Assembly: GCA_017303855.1 (NCBI GenBank)
Contig: JAFLBL010000005.1
Span: 62,001-126,000, forward strand
Origin: Chitinophagales bacterium
Lineage (GTDB): Bacteria > Bacteroidota > Bacteroidia > Chitinophagales > Chitinophagaceae
Length of the DNA: 64,000 bases
Direction of reading: 5' to 3'
Positions 8,426 through 16,566 of the stretch are shown one piece after another; position 1 is the first letter of the stretch; every line of letters begins with the position of its first letter. A program made the position numbers and the translations under genes. The notes below the pieces were generated by a model, which searched no databases, had not been told where the DNA came from, and saw nothing but the letters and a program-made list of their open reading frames with translations.

Positions 8426-10061
8426 CTGTAACAGCATTAACAGGTTCAGGAATCATTTCTATTGCATGACAGGGGCATTGTTCATAACATACCGCACAAC
8501 CGGTGCAGGCATCATAATTGAACTTATACCGGTTACCCTTGCCTAATTTGATAATGGCTTCTTCCGGACAGGCGCCGAAACAACCATCACATTCGAAGCA
8601 GTTACCACAGCTCAGACAGCGTTGCGCTTCAAAGCGGGCTTCCTTCTCGGTCAGGCCGCTGATCACTTCTTCAAAACTTTTTACCGCTTCTGCAGGAGCC
8701 AGTTTATCCTGTTCTTTCTGCGGCGCGTCAGTCTTGTACCACATATGCAGTTTACGGAAACCGGCTGTCGGATGTTTTTCCGGTTTCTGATAGGGTTCCT
8801 GTACCAGGAATCCATGTACATATTTCGCCGCTTTCTTACCATGCCCGATGGCGATGGTTGTACTTCTGTTTTCACCCGGCAACATATCACCACCGGCAAA
8901 AATGCCTTCCTGGCCGGTCATCCGCTGTGCATCAATGACCACCGTACCATCATCATTTATTTTTATTCCGGAAACGGCGCGCAGGAAACCGGATTCTGTT
9001 TCCTGTTTATTGGCATTAATCAGTACATCAGCTTCCACGGTTTCAAATACACCGGTACCGATTACTTTACCTTTTTCCACCTTGGTGACTTCCAGGGTAA
9101 CTTTATTATTCTCTACTTTGCTGATACTACGGTACAGCTGTACATCCACGCCTTCTGCCAGTGCATCTTCGGTTTCATAATCATAAGCCGGCATCAACTT
9201 CTTATCTCCGGGGAAATAAACCGCTGCTTCAGAACCAAAGCGTTTCAGCATCCGGGAGAGATAGAGAGCCAGCTTACCACCGCCATACACCACTACCTTT
9301 TTCTTCAGGAAAGGCGAGTTGTTCAGTTTGGCATCACGGAAAAACGCAAAAGCATCGGTCGTCAGTACCGATCCGTCATTCGGGAATGTCTCCTCATGGA
9401 TCAGTTGTGCCCCGATGGAGAGATACACCGCGTCAAAATTGCCAGCCGTTTTTTCCTGTTGTATATCCTGTACTTTATAATTCAGGCGGATTTTCACCCC
9501 CATATTCACAATACGGTCTATTTCCGCATTTAAAATTTCTTTCGGTAAGCGATAGTCGGGAATACCGGTCCACATCAGACCACCGGGTTGTTTACCCGCA
9601 TCGAATACTTCCACTTCATGTCCCAGGCGGGCCAGGTGATAAGCGGCTGATAAACCGCCGGGACCTGCACCTACAACCAATACTCTTTTTCCGGTAGGTT
9701 TTGCCTCATAACGTACGGGCCATTTCTGTGTTATCGCTTCATCGCCGATATACCGTTCCACTGCGTGGATATTCACCGTGGTTTCGATATGATTCCGGTT
9801 ACATCCGGTTTCACAGGGTTTTACACATACCCGGCCCATGATGGCGGGAAAAGGACAATCCTCCAGTATGGACTGGAAAGCTTCAAAATAATTGCCGGAC
9901 TGTGCGTGAGCCATCCATGCCTGAATATTTTCACCTGCAGGGCAGGCACTGTTACAGGGAGGCATAAAGTCCACATACAGGGGACGACGGGAGCGTTGAG
10001 GACCAGTTCCTTCCGCATGCGTAAGGAGGTCAACCGGTTTTGTAATATCGTTTGCAGCCAT
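8415..10061 (-). CDS. GltD-like FAD/NAD(P) oxidoreductase with extra ferredoxin-type clusters
   Basis: The 548-residue protein starts with the Fe-S helical domain of glutamate-synthase small subunits (NSACPAGENIQAWM, CVKPCETGCNR). An FAD Rossmann motif (VLVVGAGPGGLSAA near residue 127) and a second nucleotide site (VVVYGGGKLAL near residue 257) follow. The C-terminus carries two [4Fe-4S] motifs (CLSCGNCFECDGCFGACPEE and CTGCAVCYEQCPCHAIE). It resembles GltD-type subunits but has no glutamate synthase large subunit nearby. It overlaps nifJ, so it probably moves electrons between NAD(P)H and the ferredoxin reduced by PFOR. It is the first gene of the operon. A TACTTTG motif about 60 bp upstream may be its promoter. 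Confidence 0.88.
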   Translation of the reverse strand: MAANDITKPVDLLTHAEGTGPQRSRRPLYVDFMPPCNSACPAGENIQAWMAHAQSGNYFEAFQSILEDCPFPAIMGRVCVKPCETGCNRNHIETTVNIHAVERYIGDEAITQKWPVRYEAKPTGKRVLVVGAGPGGLSAAYHLARLGHEVEVFDAGKQPGGLMWTGIPDYRLPKEILNAEIDRIVNMGVKIRLNYKVQDIQQEKTAGNFDAVYLSIGAQLIHEETFPNDGSVLTTDAFAFFRDAKLNNSPFLKKKVVVYGGGKLALYLSRMLKRFGSEAAVYFPGDKKLMPAYDYETEDALAEGVDVQLYRSISKVENNKVTLEVTKVEKGKVIGTGVFETVEADVLINANKQETESGFLRAVSGIKINDDGTVVIDAQRMTGQEGIFAGGDMLPGENRSTTIAIGHGKKAAKYVHGFLVQEPYQKPEKHPTAGFRKLHMWYKTDAPQKEQDKLAPAEAVKSFEEVISGLTEKEARFEAQRCLSCGNCFECDGCFGACPEEAIIKLGKGNRYKFNYDACTGCAVCYEQCPCHAIEMIPEPVNAVTDVK

Positions 10062-10228
10062 GATTAATTGTTTAAAGGCGGTCCATTACCGCCCAGTTTA
10101 GGCTTTTAAAAAACTGTAGCAAAGTAGACCCAATACCGGAGGGGGGAGGTGACGTGATTCAGTTAAAAAAATGATTCCTATCATGTAAATCGGTGGCAAC
10201 ATCATGAGGAACCGTGAGTTATACACAG

Positions 10229-10256
10229 AAAAAGGCCGGATCATGATGATCCGGCC
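10229..10256 (-). terminator. intrinsic terminator of the outer-membrane protein gene
   Basis: GGCCGGATCA and TGATCCGGCC form a perfect 10-bp stem around a TGA loop. In the minus-strand transcript the stem is followed by UUUUU (the A-run at 10229-10233). It lies about 30 bp after the stop of the outer-membrane protein gene. Confidence 0.8.
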
Positions 10257-10284
10257 CGGTTCTATTGTCTTTATCTCCAATTAT

Positions 10285-10821
10285 TTAAAAACTATATCCT
10301 ACCCCGGCTGCTCCGGAAGGCATGATATACCCATTGGCAATAATGGGCGTAAAGCCGATCCTCCAGGTGAAGCCCCCCTTCATCGGCTGACGACGGTACA
10401 TAAATGAAGCCGTACCGAAAAGATTACTACGGGAGCTGTCATTATAATTCATGATATCAATTTTTTTACCGGCATACGTAAAACCGCCTCCCACTTCAAA
10501 AGTATGGGGAGAATCGAGTTTGCCAAAGATGTAGTTCACCTGCACCGGTATTGTCACCACCGATTGGGAATAATAATTATAATACATCCCGTTGTTGTAA
10601 TTATACTGCTCCCCGGTATAAAAACCAAGCCCGATCCTTCCACCCCATCCTAAAGAGGTCGGCGCAAAACGGGTGTCCAGGTTGGCTGAAAACAAAATAC
10701 CGGGTCCGCCCACTTCAGCATAAAACTGGGTGCGACCGGGATATTTACCAACTGTATTCTTCTGTGCAAACAGAGCTGAACTTAAAACCAGGGCAAAGGC
10801 TGCCAGGCAAATTTTTTTCAT
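10285..10821 (-). CDS. exported outer-membrane beta-barrel protein, function unknown
   Basis: The 178-residue protein has a signal peptide (KKICLAAFALVLSSALFAQ). The rest is made of alternating, aromatic-rich strands such as QFYAEVGGPGILFSANLD, ending in GAAGVGYSF with a terminal Phe, typical of an outer-membrane barrel assembled by BAM. A YNYNNGMYYNYY stretch is unusually rich in Tyr and Asn and is probably an external loop. No enzymatic motif is visible. It is a single gene with its own terminator, between glyS and the redox operon. Confidence 0.7.
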   Translation of the reverse strand: MKKICLAAFALVLSSALFAQKNTVGKYPGRTQFYAEVGGPGILFSANLDTRFAPTSLGWGGRIGLGFYTGEQYNYNNGMYYNYYSQSVVTIPVQVNYIFGKLDSPHTFEVGGGFTYAGKKIDIMNYNDSSRSNLFGTASFMYRRQPMKGGFTWRIGFTPIIANGYIMPSGAAGVGYSF

Positions 10822-10894
10822 AAAAGTGGTTTAGTATTTGACAAACCTACTGAAAAACCGCTGCATCATTATTGAAAAAGAAATGTTAACACAT

Positions 10895-10922
10895 AAAAAA
10901 AGGCAGCCATTTCATGCTGCCT
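10895..10922 (-). terminator. intrinsic terminator of glyS
   Basis: AGGCAGC (10901-10907) pairs with GCTGCCT (10916-10922) around an 8-nt loop. In the minus-strand transcript the stem is followed by a run of seven U (A-run at 10895-10901). Confidence 0.75.
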
Positions 10923-10954
10923 GCGTTGTAATAATTTTTCTTTCCGTGCCTGTT

Positions 10955-10982
10955 TACTAACGACTAATGACTAAAGACTATC
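10955..10982. repeat. degenerate heptamer tract over the glyS stop codon
   Basis: About four 7-bp units are visible on the plus strand (TACTAAC, GACTAAT, GACTAAA, GACTATC). The glyS stop codon (10971-10973) lies inside the tract, so the last codons of glyS may be repeat-derived. It belongs to the RACTNNN group seen elsewhere in this window. Confidence 0.6.
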
Positions 10983-12437
10983 CATCACAATCCGCTTCAG
11001 TTCGCTGATCGCCACCCTTTCCTGCTGCATGCTGTCGCGATGACGGATGGTAACTGTATTGTCCTCTTTAGTCTGGTGGTCAACGGTTACACAGAAGGGT
11101 GTGCCTAAGGCATCCATCCGGCGGTAACGTTTACCAATAGCATCTTTTTCTTCGTAAAAACAGCGGAACTCACTGCGGCAATCATTCATGATCTGTTCCG
11201 CTATCTCAGGTAATCCGTCTTTCTTGGTCAGCGGGAAGACAGCCAGTTTGATCGGGGCGAGTTTGGCGGGCAGATGTAATACAGAGCGGCTATCGGGTTT
11301 CTCCGGCGTACTCAGGTCCTGCTCTTCATAAGCATGGCTGATCACGGCCAGGAACATACGATCCAGACCGATGGACGTCTCGATTACATACGGAATGTAA
11401 TTGCCATACGGTTTACCCGTGGCCGGGTCAATATCATTATCAAAATACTGCTGTTTCTTCTTGCTGTATTCCTGGTGCTGTTTCAGGTCAAAATCCGTAC
11501 GGCTGTGAATACCTTCCAGTTCTTTAAAGCCCATCGGGAATTCAAACTCGATATCGCAGGCCGCATCTGCATAGTGCGCCAGCTTTACGTGATCGTGATA
11601 GCGGTATTTTTCAGCGGGTATACCAAGACTCTTGTGCCATTCCAGGCGGGTGGCTTTCCATTTCTCATACCATTCTTTCTGTGTGCCAGGGCGGATAAAG
11701 AACTGCATTTCCATTTGTTCAAACTCCCGCATCCGGAAGATAAACTGGCGGGCCACAATCTCATTCCGGAAGGCTTTACCGATCTGGGCAATACCAAATG
11801 GCACTTTCATCCGGCCGGTCTTCTGTACATTCAGGAAATTCACAAAAATACCCTGGGCCGTTTCCGGACGCAGGTACACTTTATTATCCGCATCTTCACT
11901 GGAAACCGTGGAGCCAAATTCCGTGGAGAACATAAGATTGAACTGGCGGATTTCGGTCCAGTTGCAGGTACCACTGATGGCACATTTAATTTTATGGTCT
12001 TCGATCAGCGTTTTCAGACCGGCAAAATCATCCTTAGCCAGCAATTGCTCCATAGCGGCAATTACTTCATCGGCTTTTGCTTCCTGTCCTGCTGCTTTTA
12101 ACTCTTCACTATATGCTTCAATTAAATGATCCACACGATAACGCTTCTTGCTATCCTTGTTATCGATCATCGGGTCATTGAAATTGTCCACATGCCCGGA
12201 TGCTTTCCAGGTGGTCGGGTGCATGAATATAGCGGCATCAATACCGACAATATTGTCCTGTAACTGGGTCATGCTTTTCCACCAGTAGTCTTTAATATTC
12301 TTTTTCAGCTCACTGCCCATCTGACCGTAATCATATACCGCCTGGAGACCGTCATAGATCTCGCTGCTGGGAAAAATAAAGCCATATTCCTTACAATGCG
12401 AGATAATCGCCTGGAACCTGTTTGTTTCGTTTGCCAT
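10971..12437 (-). CDS. glyS: glycine--tRNA ligase, class II homodimer type
   Basis: The 488-residue enzyme charges tRNA-Gly and is of the homodimeric (eukaryote-like) kind, not the GlyQ/GlyS tetramer. Motifs include the start FQAIISHCKEYGFIFPSSEI, VYLRPETAQGIFVNF in motif 2, FEQMEMQFF, and SIGLDRMFLAV in motif 3. The C-terminal anticodon-binding domain begins near LAPIKLAVFPL. I start at MANETNRFQ, because seven codons upstream of it are not conserved-looking. The stop codon lies within a short heptamer tract and a terminator follows. Confidence 0.97.
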   Translation of the reverse strand: MANETNRFQAIISHCKEYGFIFPSSEIYDGLQAVYDYGQMGSELKKNIKDYWWKSMTQLQDNIVGIDAAIFMHPTTWKASGHVDNFNDPMIDNKDSKKRYRVDHLIEAYSEELKAAGQEAKADEVIAAMEQLLAKDDFAGLKTLIEDHKIKCAISGTCNWTEIRQFNLMFSTEFGSTVSSEDADNKVYLRPETAQGIFVNFLNVQKTGRMKVPFGIAQIGKAFRNEIVARQFIFRMREFEQMEMQFFIRPGTQKEWYEKWKATRLEWHKSLGIPAEKYRYHDHVKLAHYADAACDIEFEFPMGFKELEGIHSRTDFDLKQHQEYSKKKQQYFDNDIDPATGKPYGNYIPYVIETSIGLDRMFLAVISHAYEEQDLSTPEKPDSRSVLHLPAKLAPIKLAVFPLTKKDGLPEIAEQIMNDCRSEFRCFYEEKDAIGKRYRRMDALGTPFCVTVDHQTKEDNTVTIRHRDSMQQERVAISELKRIVMDSL

Positions 12438-12479
12438 AGGCGGCAAAAATAAGCCCAAAATCTGATTTGCCCTTTTCTT

Positions 12480-12487
12480 TACCTTTG
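12480..12487 (+). promoter_or_regulatory. -7 promoter element of the YHS/MbnP/MbnH operon
   Basis: The sequence TACCTTTG matches TAnnTTTG exactly and lies 15 bp before the chosen start codon. No good -33 TTTG is found at 19-21 bp spacing, so strength is uncertain. Confidence 0.5.
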
Positions 12488-12502
12488 AGAACTATTAAAA
12501 CA

Positions 12503-12820
12503 ATGACAGACATGAAAAACAAGGTAATGCTTATGGCCGCCCCTGCCCTGCTCCTGGGCCTGCTCGCTTTCAGCAGCATGAACAAAACGGAAAAGAAATC
12601 CTGTTGCATGCGGACAGCCGTTTGCACGGAAACAATGGCGGATTGCCGGATGGCCCCGGATACCCTGCGCAAAGATCCGATCTGTGGTATGATGGCGGAC
12701 GATACCAGGAAAGATACCGTGCATTATAAGAATAATGTCTATGCCTTCTGTTCCAAATACTGCAAAGAAGAGTTTGTAAAAAATCCGGCGGCACATGCGG
12801 CTAAAAAGAAAACCAACTAA
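12503..12820 (+). CDS. exported YHS-domain protein
   Basis: This protein of about 105 residues has an N-terminal membrane/signal segment (VMLMAAPALLLGLLAFSS) and then a cysteine-rich part (KKSCCMRTAVC). It ends in a YHS domain (DPICGMMADDT, then YAFCSKYCKEEFVKNP). YHS domains bind metals, often copper, and occur in copper-transport proteins and as stand-alone periplasmic proteins. I start at MTDMKNK, which fits the TACCTTTG element just upstream; MKNK nine bases later is an alternative. It is the first gene of the operon leading to MbnP and MbnH, so it is probably a periplasmic copper handler. Confidence 0.78.
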   Translation: MTDMKNKVMLMAAPALLLGLLAFSSMNKTEKKSCCMRTAVCTETMADCRMAPDTLRKDPICGMMADDTRKDTVHYKNNVYAFCSKYCKEEFVKNPAAHAAKKKTN

Positions 12821-12843
12821 TCCCGCCTGAATTAACTGACGCC

Positions 12844-13212
12844 ATGTTACAAAAAGCAGCCGCTTTCATATTACTCCTGGCTTTTTCGGCGATATCGTTT
12901 CAAAATGCCGGACTGGTATTGAGCTACCGGGTCAATAAAGCGGCCTACATGGAAAAATGTGTCAATAAAGACCGGCCTGAACTACGTTGCAACGGCCAAT
13001 GCCTGCTGATGAAAAAAATGCAGGAACAGGAACACCAGGAACAGGATCACCCCGATTCCAAACCCGGGGCTCAATCCACGCTGTTTCATGGCCAAGAACA
13101 CACTACACAAATCAGTCAGCCGGAAACCGGACTTAACCTGGTTTATCCACCTGGCATAACCCCGCTGCTGACAAACCGACCTTCCGATATCTTCCATCCC
13201 CCCCGTGGCTGA
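12844..13212 (+). CDS. small exported Cys-containing protein of a copper locus
   Basis: The 122-residue protein begins with a hydrophobic signal/anchor (AAAFILLLAFSAISFQNAGL). It then has the block CVNKDRPELRCNGQCLLMKK, with three cysteines, followed by a His/Gln/Glu-rich region (EQEHQEQDHPDS). Proteins with this CxNKxRPxLxCNGxCxLxKK pattern recur in Bacteroidota near copper and cytochrome genes, but I know of no assigned function. The cysteines and histidines suggest metal binding outside the cytoplasm. It lies 23 bp after the YHS gene and is followed by a tiny membrane peptide gene. Confidence 0.72.
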   Translation: MLQKAAAFILLLAFSAISFQNAGLVLSYRVNKAAYMEKCVNKDRPELRCNGQCLLMKKMQEQEHQEQDHPDSKPGAQSTLFHGQEHTTQISQPETGLNLVYPPGITPLLTNRPSDIFHPPRG

Positions 13213-13256
13213 TCCCTCATTCCTTTTTCACCACATTTTCATTTTAAAAATCAACG

Positions 13257-13388
13257 ATGGCAGCACATTATAACAATAATGATGCTGAGACGCTTCGTGC
13301 CGTTAAACGGCTGCGCAGGCTGATCAGTATCATCCTGGTCTTAATTACAGGAACGCTTGGCTTTATAACCTGGTTCCTGTACTTCTAA
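13257..13388 (+). CDS. 43-residue single-span membrane peptide
   Basis: This ATG-to-TAA frame encodes MAAHYNNNDAETLRAVKRLR followed by one hydrophobic helix (LISIILVLITGTLGFITWFL) and YF at the end. The basic cluster before the helix predicts a cytoplasmic N-terminus. It fits tightly in the operon, 44 bp after one gene and 10 bp before the next. No homologue is recognised. Real coding is supported by operon fit and the clean membrane-protein composition, but it remains a prediction. Confidence 0.6.
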   Translation: MAAHYNNNDAETLRAVKRLRRLISIILVLITGTLGFITWFLYF

Positions 13389-13398
13389 ACTTTTATCT

Positions 13399-13776
13399 AT
13401 GAAAAAAATATTGCTGATCGCCAGTCTGCTGCTTTCACTGGCAGGCTGGTCTCAACAAAAAAAAGACTGGAAAGAACACAGGGAATTCTATGAACTGGTA
13501 CAGCTGATCCTGCATCCGGCGGAGTACGGTGATCTGAACTCAGTAAAAGACAGCGCATACCTGTTAGTCGAGAAGTCCATTGCCTGGCAATCCTCACCGG
13601 TTCCTTCCCGCTATAAGAAAACAGAACAAATCAGAAACGGCCTTAAAGAACTGACGGCACTCTGCAAAGAATTGCAGGAGGCAGTCATGCAGAAAAAGGA
13701 CGACGAAACCATCAGCCTGCTGGCCATCAAAACGCATAATAAATTCCATGCGGTAACCGGCCGGTATATGCTTTAA
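13399..13776 (+). CDS. exported helical protein of unknown function
   Basis: The 125-residue protein has a signal peptide ending near LAGWSQQ and then a largely helical, charged mature part (KEHREFYELVQLI, LTALCKELQEAVMQ, THNKFHAVTGRY). It has no CxxCH heme motif. One mature-region Cys and several His residues are present. It sits between the membrane peptide and mbnP in the copper/heme operon, so it may be a periplasmic metal or heme accessory. That is inference only. Confidence 0.65.
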   Translation: MKKILLIASLLLSLAGWSQQKKDWKEHREFYELVQLILHPAEYGDLNSVKDSAYLLVEKSIAWQSSPVPSRYKKTEQIRNGLKELTALCKELQEAVMQKKDDETISLLAIKTHNKFHAVTGRYML

Positions 13777-13799
13777 ACTGAACACAAAACAATAACCAC

Positions 13800-14606
13800 A
13801 TGAAATCAATTATAACACTGTCTGCGGCTTTACTGCTGCTCGCCTCCTGTAACCGTAAAATGACCCCCGGGTCGGATGGCAAGGACGCCAGCAGTACACT
13901 CACGCTCTCTTTTGAGAATTATGCAGGTGACAAAACCGTAAGTATGAATGGAGAAAATTATACCAATGCCAGCGGGGAAACTTTTTCAGTCACCCTGCTG
14001 CAATACTTTATCAGTAATATTTCGTTGAAAAAAACGGATGGAACAATCATCACCCTGCCACAGGATTCCTCGTATTTCCTCGTTAAGGAATCTCTTCCTG
14101 CTTCCAAACAAATAACCCTGCATGTACCGAAAGGCAATTATACAGCAGTAACTTTTATGCTGGGAATTGACAGCCTGAGAAACACCAAACCGCTGTCCGA
14201 AAGAACCGGCATATTAGATCCGGCAGGTGGTGCCGAAGGTATGTACTGGGGTTGGAATAGTGGCTATATATTCTTTAAAATGGAAGGACATTCTACGGCG
14301 ATTCCTGACAATAAAGCGGGTACTAAAAAATTCCGGTACCATATCGGCTTATTTGGTGGTATGAACTCCCCAACAGTCAATAATATCAAAAATATCACCC
14401 TTGACCTGAAAGAAAAACAGGTGGCAAAAACAGGAGCCGGAAAAAATCCGGTCATCCGGGTTCATACCAATATCCTGCAAATGTTTACCGGTACAGAGAA
14501 TATCAGCATCGCCAAAAACCCGGTGGTAATGGTCTCACCCTTCAGCAAACATATTGCAGACAATTACGCATCCATGTTCAGCCTCGCAGCAGTTGACAAT
14601 AAATAA
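13800..14606 (+). CDS. mbnP: MbnP family copper-binding lipoprotein
   Basis: The 268-residue protein has a lipoprotein signal (LLLLASC). The MbnP-family fold follows, with LSFENYAGDK at the start, GIDSLRNTKPLSERTGILDP near residue 125, and MYWGWNSGYIFFKMEG near residue 150. In the characterised system, MbnP binds copper after the partner di-heme enzyme MbnH oxidises a tryptophan to kynurenine. Trp residues are available in the MYWGWN block. The MbnH-type gene follows after 6 bp, as in other MbnP/MbnH pairs. No methanobactin biosynthesis genes are visible, so a general copper-homeostasis role is more likely. Confidence 0.88.
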   Translation: MKSIITLSAALLLLASCNRKMTPGSDGKDASSTLTLSFENYAGDKTVSMNGENYTNASGETFSVTLLQYFISNISLKKTDGTIITLPQDSSYFLVKESLPASKQITLHVPKGNYTAVTFMLGIDSLRNTKPLSERTGILDPAGGAEGMYWGWNSGYIFFKMEGHSTAIPDNKAGTKKFRYHIGLFGGMNSPTVNNIKNITLDLKEKQVAKTGAGKNPVIRVHTNILQMFTGTENISIAKNPVVMVSPFSKHIADNYASMFSLAAVDNK

Positions 14607-14612
14607 ACAGTA

Positions 14613-15677
14613 ATGAAGAAGACACAGTTTTTTCCCCGGTCCCTGGTTTTTGGCATTTTACTTTTTGCCTCACTGTTACTGGCCGGAGGCTTTACATGGA
14701 AAGAGGAATGGTTCCTGCAACCCGCCAATTTTCCTGCTCCGGTATATAATAGTAAAGCCAATCCGGTGACCGATGCCGGATTTAAACTGGGGAAAAAACT
14801 GTTTTATGACCCGATTTTATCGGCCGATTATACGATCAGTTGCGGCAGCTGTCATATACAGGCTGCCGCCTTTTCGCATCATGGACATGATCTGAGTCAT
14901 GGCATACATGATCTGCTGGGCACCCGCAATGCACCCGGGTTACAAAACCTGGCCTGGTATAGCCGCTATATGTGGGACGGCGGCATCACTAACCTCGATC
15001 TGCAACCGATCGCTCCCATCACTAACCCGGTGGAAATGGGGGATACGCTATCAGCCGTGATCCGTAAACTGAATGCGGATCCGCAGTACCCTGGCCTGTT
15101 TGAAAAAGCTTTTGGCACCAACAGGATCAGTACCGACCTGGTAATGAAGGCCCTCAGCCAGTTTATGATCTGCCTGGTAAGTGCAGACAGCAAATATGAT
15201 AAAGTAATGCGTAAAGAGGGAGTCGTATTCACTGCTGATGAAACAGCCGGTTACCAGGTATACAGGCAAAATTGTGCTTCCTGTCATCCCGAGCCTTTGT
15301 TTACCAATCAGCAATTCAGAAGTACGGGGTTGCCTGTATTGGAGGAAGGCGACGAAGGCCGATACCTGGTTTCACTGGATTCCAGCGAACGCTTTACATT
15401 CCGTGTCCCCTCTTTGCGTAATCTGAAATTTACATTCCCGTATATGCATGATGGCCGGTTTTATACGATTGATGAAGTGCTGGACCACTATGCAACAGGT
15501 ATCAGCCATACCACCCGGCCTGACCCATCCTTTATATTACCTGACGGCAGCCCCGGTATTCGTTTTTCACCTGATCAACGGAAGACGTTGAAAGCATTTT
15601 TGCTGACATTAAATGATACGGCATTTGTGAAAAATCCGCTGTATGATGAGGCCGGTTCGCAACTCTATATTAAATAA
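14613..15677 (+). CDS. mbnH: MbnH-type di-heme cytochrome c peroxidase family enzyme
   Basis: The 354-residue exported protein has an N-terminal signal/anchor (SLVFGILLFASLLLAGGFT). Two c-type heme motifs are present, CGSCH near residue 76 and CASCH near residue 223. The conserved blocks GRxLFYDPILSAD-like, NAPGLQNLAW and YMHDGRFYT are those of the MauG/CcpA/MbnH family. By family knowledge MbnH uses a high-valent di-heme state to oxidise a Trp in MbnP. It is directly downstream of mbnP and closes the operon. A plain hydrogen-peroxide-reducing CcpA is the alternative, but gene pairing favours MbnH. Confidence 0.87.
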   Translation: MKKTQFFPRSLVFGILLFASLLLAGGFTWKEEWFLQPANFPAPVYNSKANPVTDAGFKLGKKLFYDPILSADYTISCGSCHIQAAAFSHHGHDLSHGIHDLLGTRNAPGLQNLAWYSRYMWDGGITNLDLQPIAPITNPVEMGDTLSAVIRKLNADPQYPGLFEKAFGTNRISTDLVMKALSQFMICLVSADSKYDKVMRKEGVVFTADETAGYQVYRQNCASCHPEPLFTNQQFRSTGLPVLEEGDEGRYLVSLDSSERFTFRVPSLRNLKFTFPYMHDGRFYTIDEVLDHYATGISHTTRPDPSFILPDGSPGIRFSPDQRKTLKAFLLTLNDTAFVKNPLYDEAGSQLYIK

Positions 15678-15732
15678 TATCGGGCCATGAGGATTGAAAA
15701 AGTAAAGAGAGGAAAGCGAACATTGATTGCTA

Positions 15733-16059
15733 TCACTGCAGTTTCTCATTATTCTTATGCCGGTCCGCATCCCGTATGGATTTTTTGGCAAAATTCTTTT
15801 CCATGGCCTGCTCCAGGTTCACCCCGGTCTGGTTGGCCAGGCATAGCAGCACCCACAATACATCCGCCATCTCATCACCCAGGTCACGGTTTTTATCCGA
15901 ATCTTTAAAACTCTGGTCTCCATAAGTGCGGGCCATGAGCCGCGCCAGCTCTCCTACTTCTTCAGTCAGGATAGCCATATTCGTGAGTTCACTGAAATAG
16001 CGCACACCCGTTGTTTTGATCCAGGTATCCACCTGTTGCTGGGCTTCTTGAAGGGTCAT
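15733..16059 (-). CDS. MazG-like nucleotide pyrophosphohydrolase
   Basis: The 108-residue protein has the metal-binding pattern of the MazG/all-alpha NTP pyrophosphatase family. The signature pieces are EEVGELARLMARTYG near residue 30 and DLGDEMADVLWVLLCLAN near residue 60, followed by KKSIRDADRH. Such enzymes hydrolyse non-canonical or surplus nucleoside triphosphates to monophosphates. I start at MTLQEAQQQVDTW; an upstream extension of 22 codons looks non-coding. It is transcribed toward the mbnH gene, with only about 55 bp between the stops. Confidence 0.85.
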   Translation of the reverse strand: MTLQEAQQQVDTWIKTTGVRYFSELTNMAILTEEVGELARLMARTYGDQSFKDSDKNRDLGDEMADVLWVLLCLANQTGVNLEQAMEKNFAKKSIRDADRHKNNEKLQ

Positions 16060-16224
16060 AACAAAATATTTGCAGGAAAACTGCAATATAGCACGATTCT
16101 TGCCGTTCTGATCTTCCCACCGCAATTAGCGGTGGTCTGATCCGCCCGGTCCGTAGACAAAGCAACGGAATACCCCCTGAAAACGGCTAACCAAATCCTT
16201 TAAAAGATTAATTGTATCCATCCC

Positions 16225-16566
16225 ATGCGAAAGTCCTTTCACAGGCTATTGGCCCTTTTGTCCTTATTTCTCATACTGGGTACTGCAGGTGCTCAGCCTG
16301 CCCGTAACTCTTTTGATATCCCCCTGAAAAAAGAAGCGAAACCTTTTAAAGTGCTGACGGCCGGTAAGCAAATCACCATAAAAAGCATCAAAGACATTAA
16401 AAATATTATGGTCTGGACCTCCTCCGGCCACCGTATCGTGGAACAAACCCAGGTCAATGCCACCAGCTTCAGCTTCAATGTGTCGGGCTCTAAGGAAAAA
16501 ATCTTTTTTATAATGGTCCAGTACGAAGGACAACGACCCGTAACGGAGAAGATTGGGATAGAGTGA
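16225..16566 (+). CDS. small exported protein resembling a lone type IX secretion sorting domain
   Basis: The 113-residue protein has a signal peptide (LLALLSLFLILGTAGAQ). The mature part is only about 85 residues. Its second half (IMVWTSSGHRIVEQTQ, then IFFIMVQYEGQ and a final KIGIE) looks like the beta-sandwich of a T9SS type A C-terminal signal, without any cargo domain in front. I cannot tell whether it is secreted by T9SS or is just a small Ig-like periplasmic protein. The stop TGA is the first repeat-like element of a 14-copy GAGTGGN tract. Confidence 0.6.
   Translation: MRKSFHRLLALLSLFLILGTAGAQPARNSFDIPLKKEAKPFKVLTAGKQITIKSIKDIKNIMVWTSSGHRIVEQTQVNATSFSFNVSGSKEKIFFIMVQYEGQRPVTEKIGIE

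Noticed and set aside
8622..9533. 303-codon open frame on the plus strand opposite the GltD-like gene
   Set aside because: The opposite strand carries clear FAD and Fe-S motifs; the plus-strand product looks random and rich in Phe and His.
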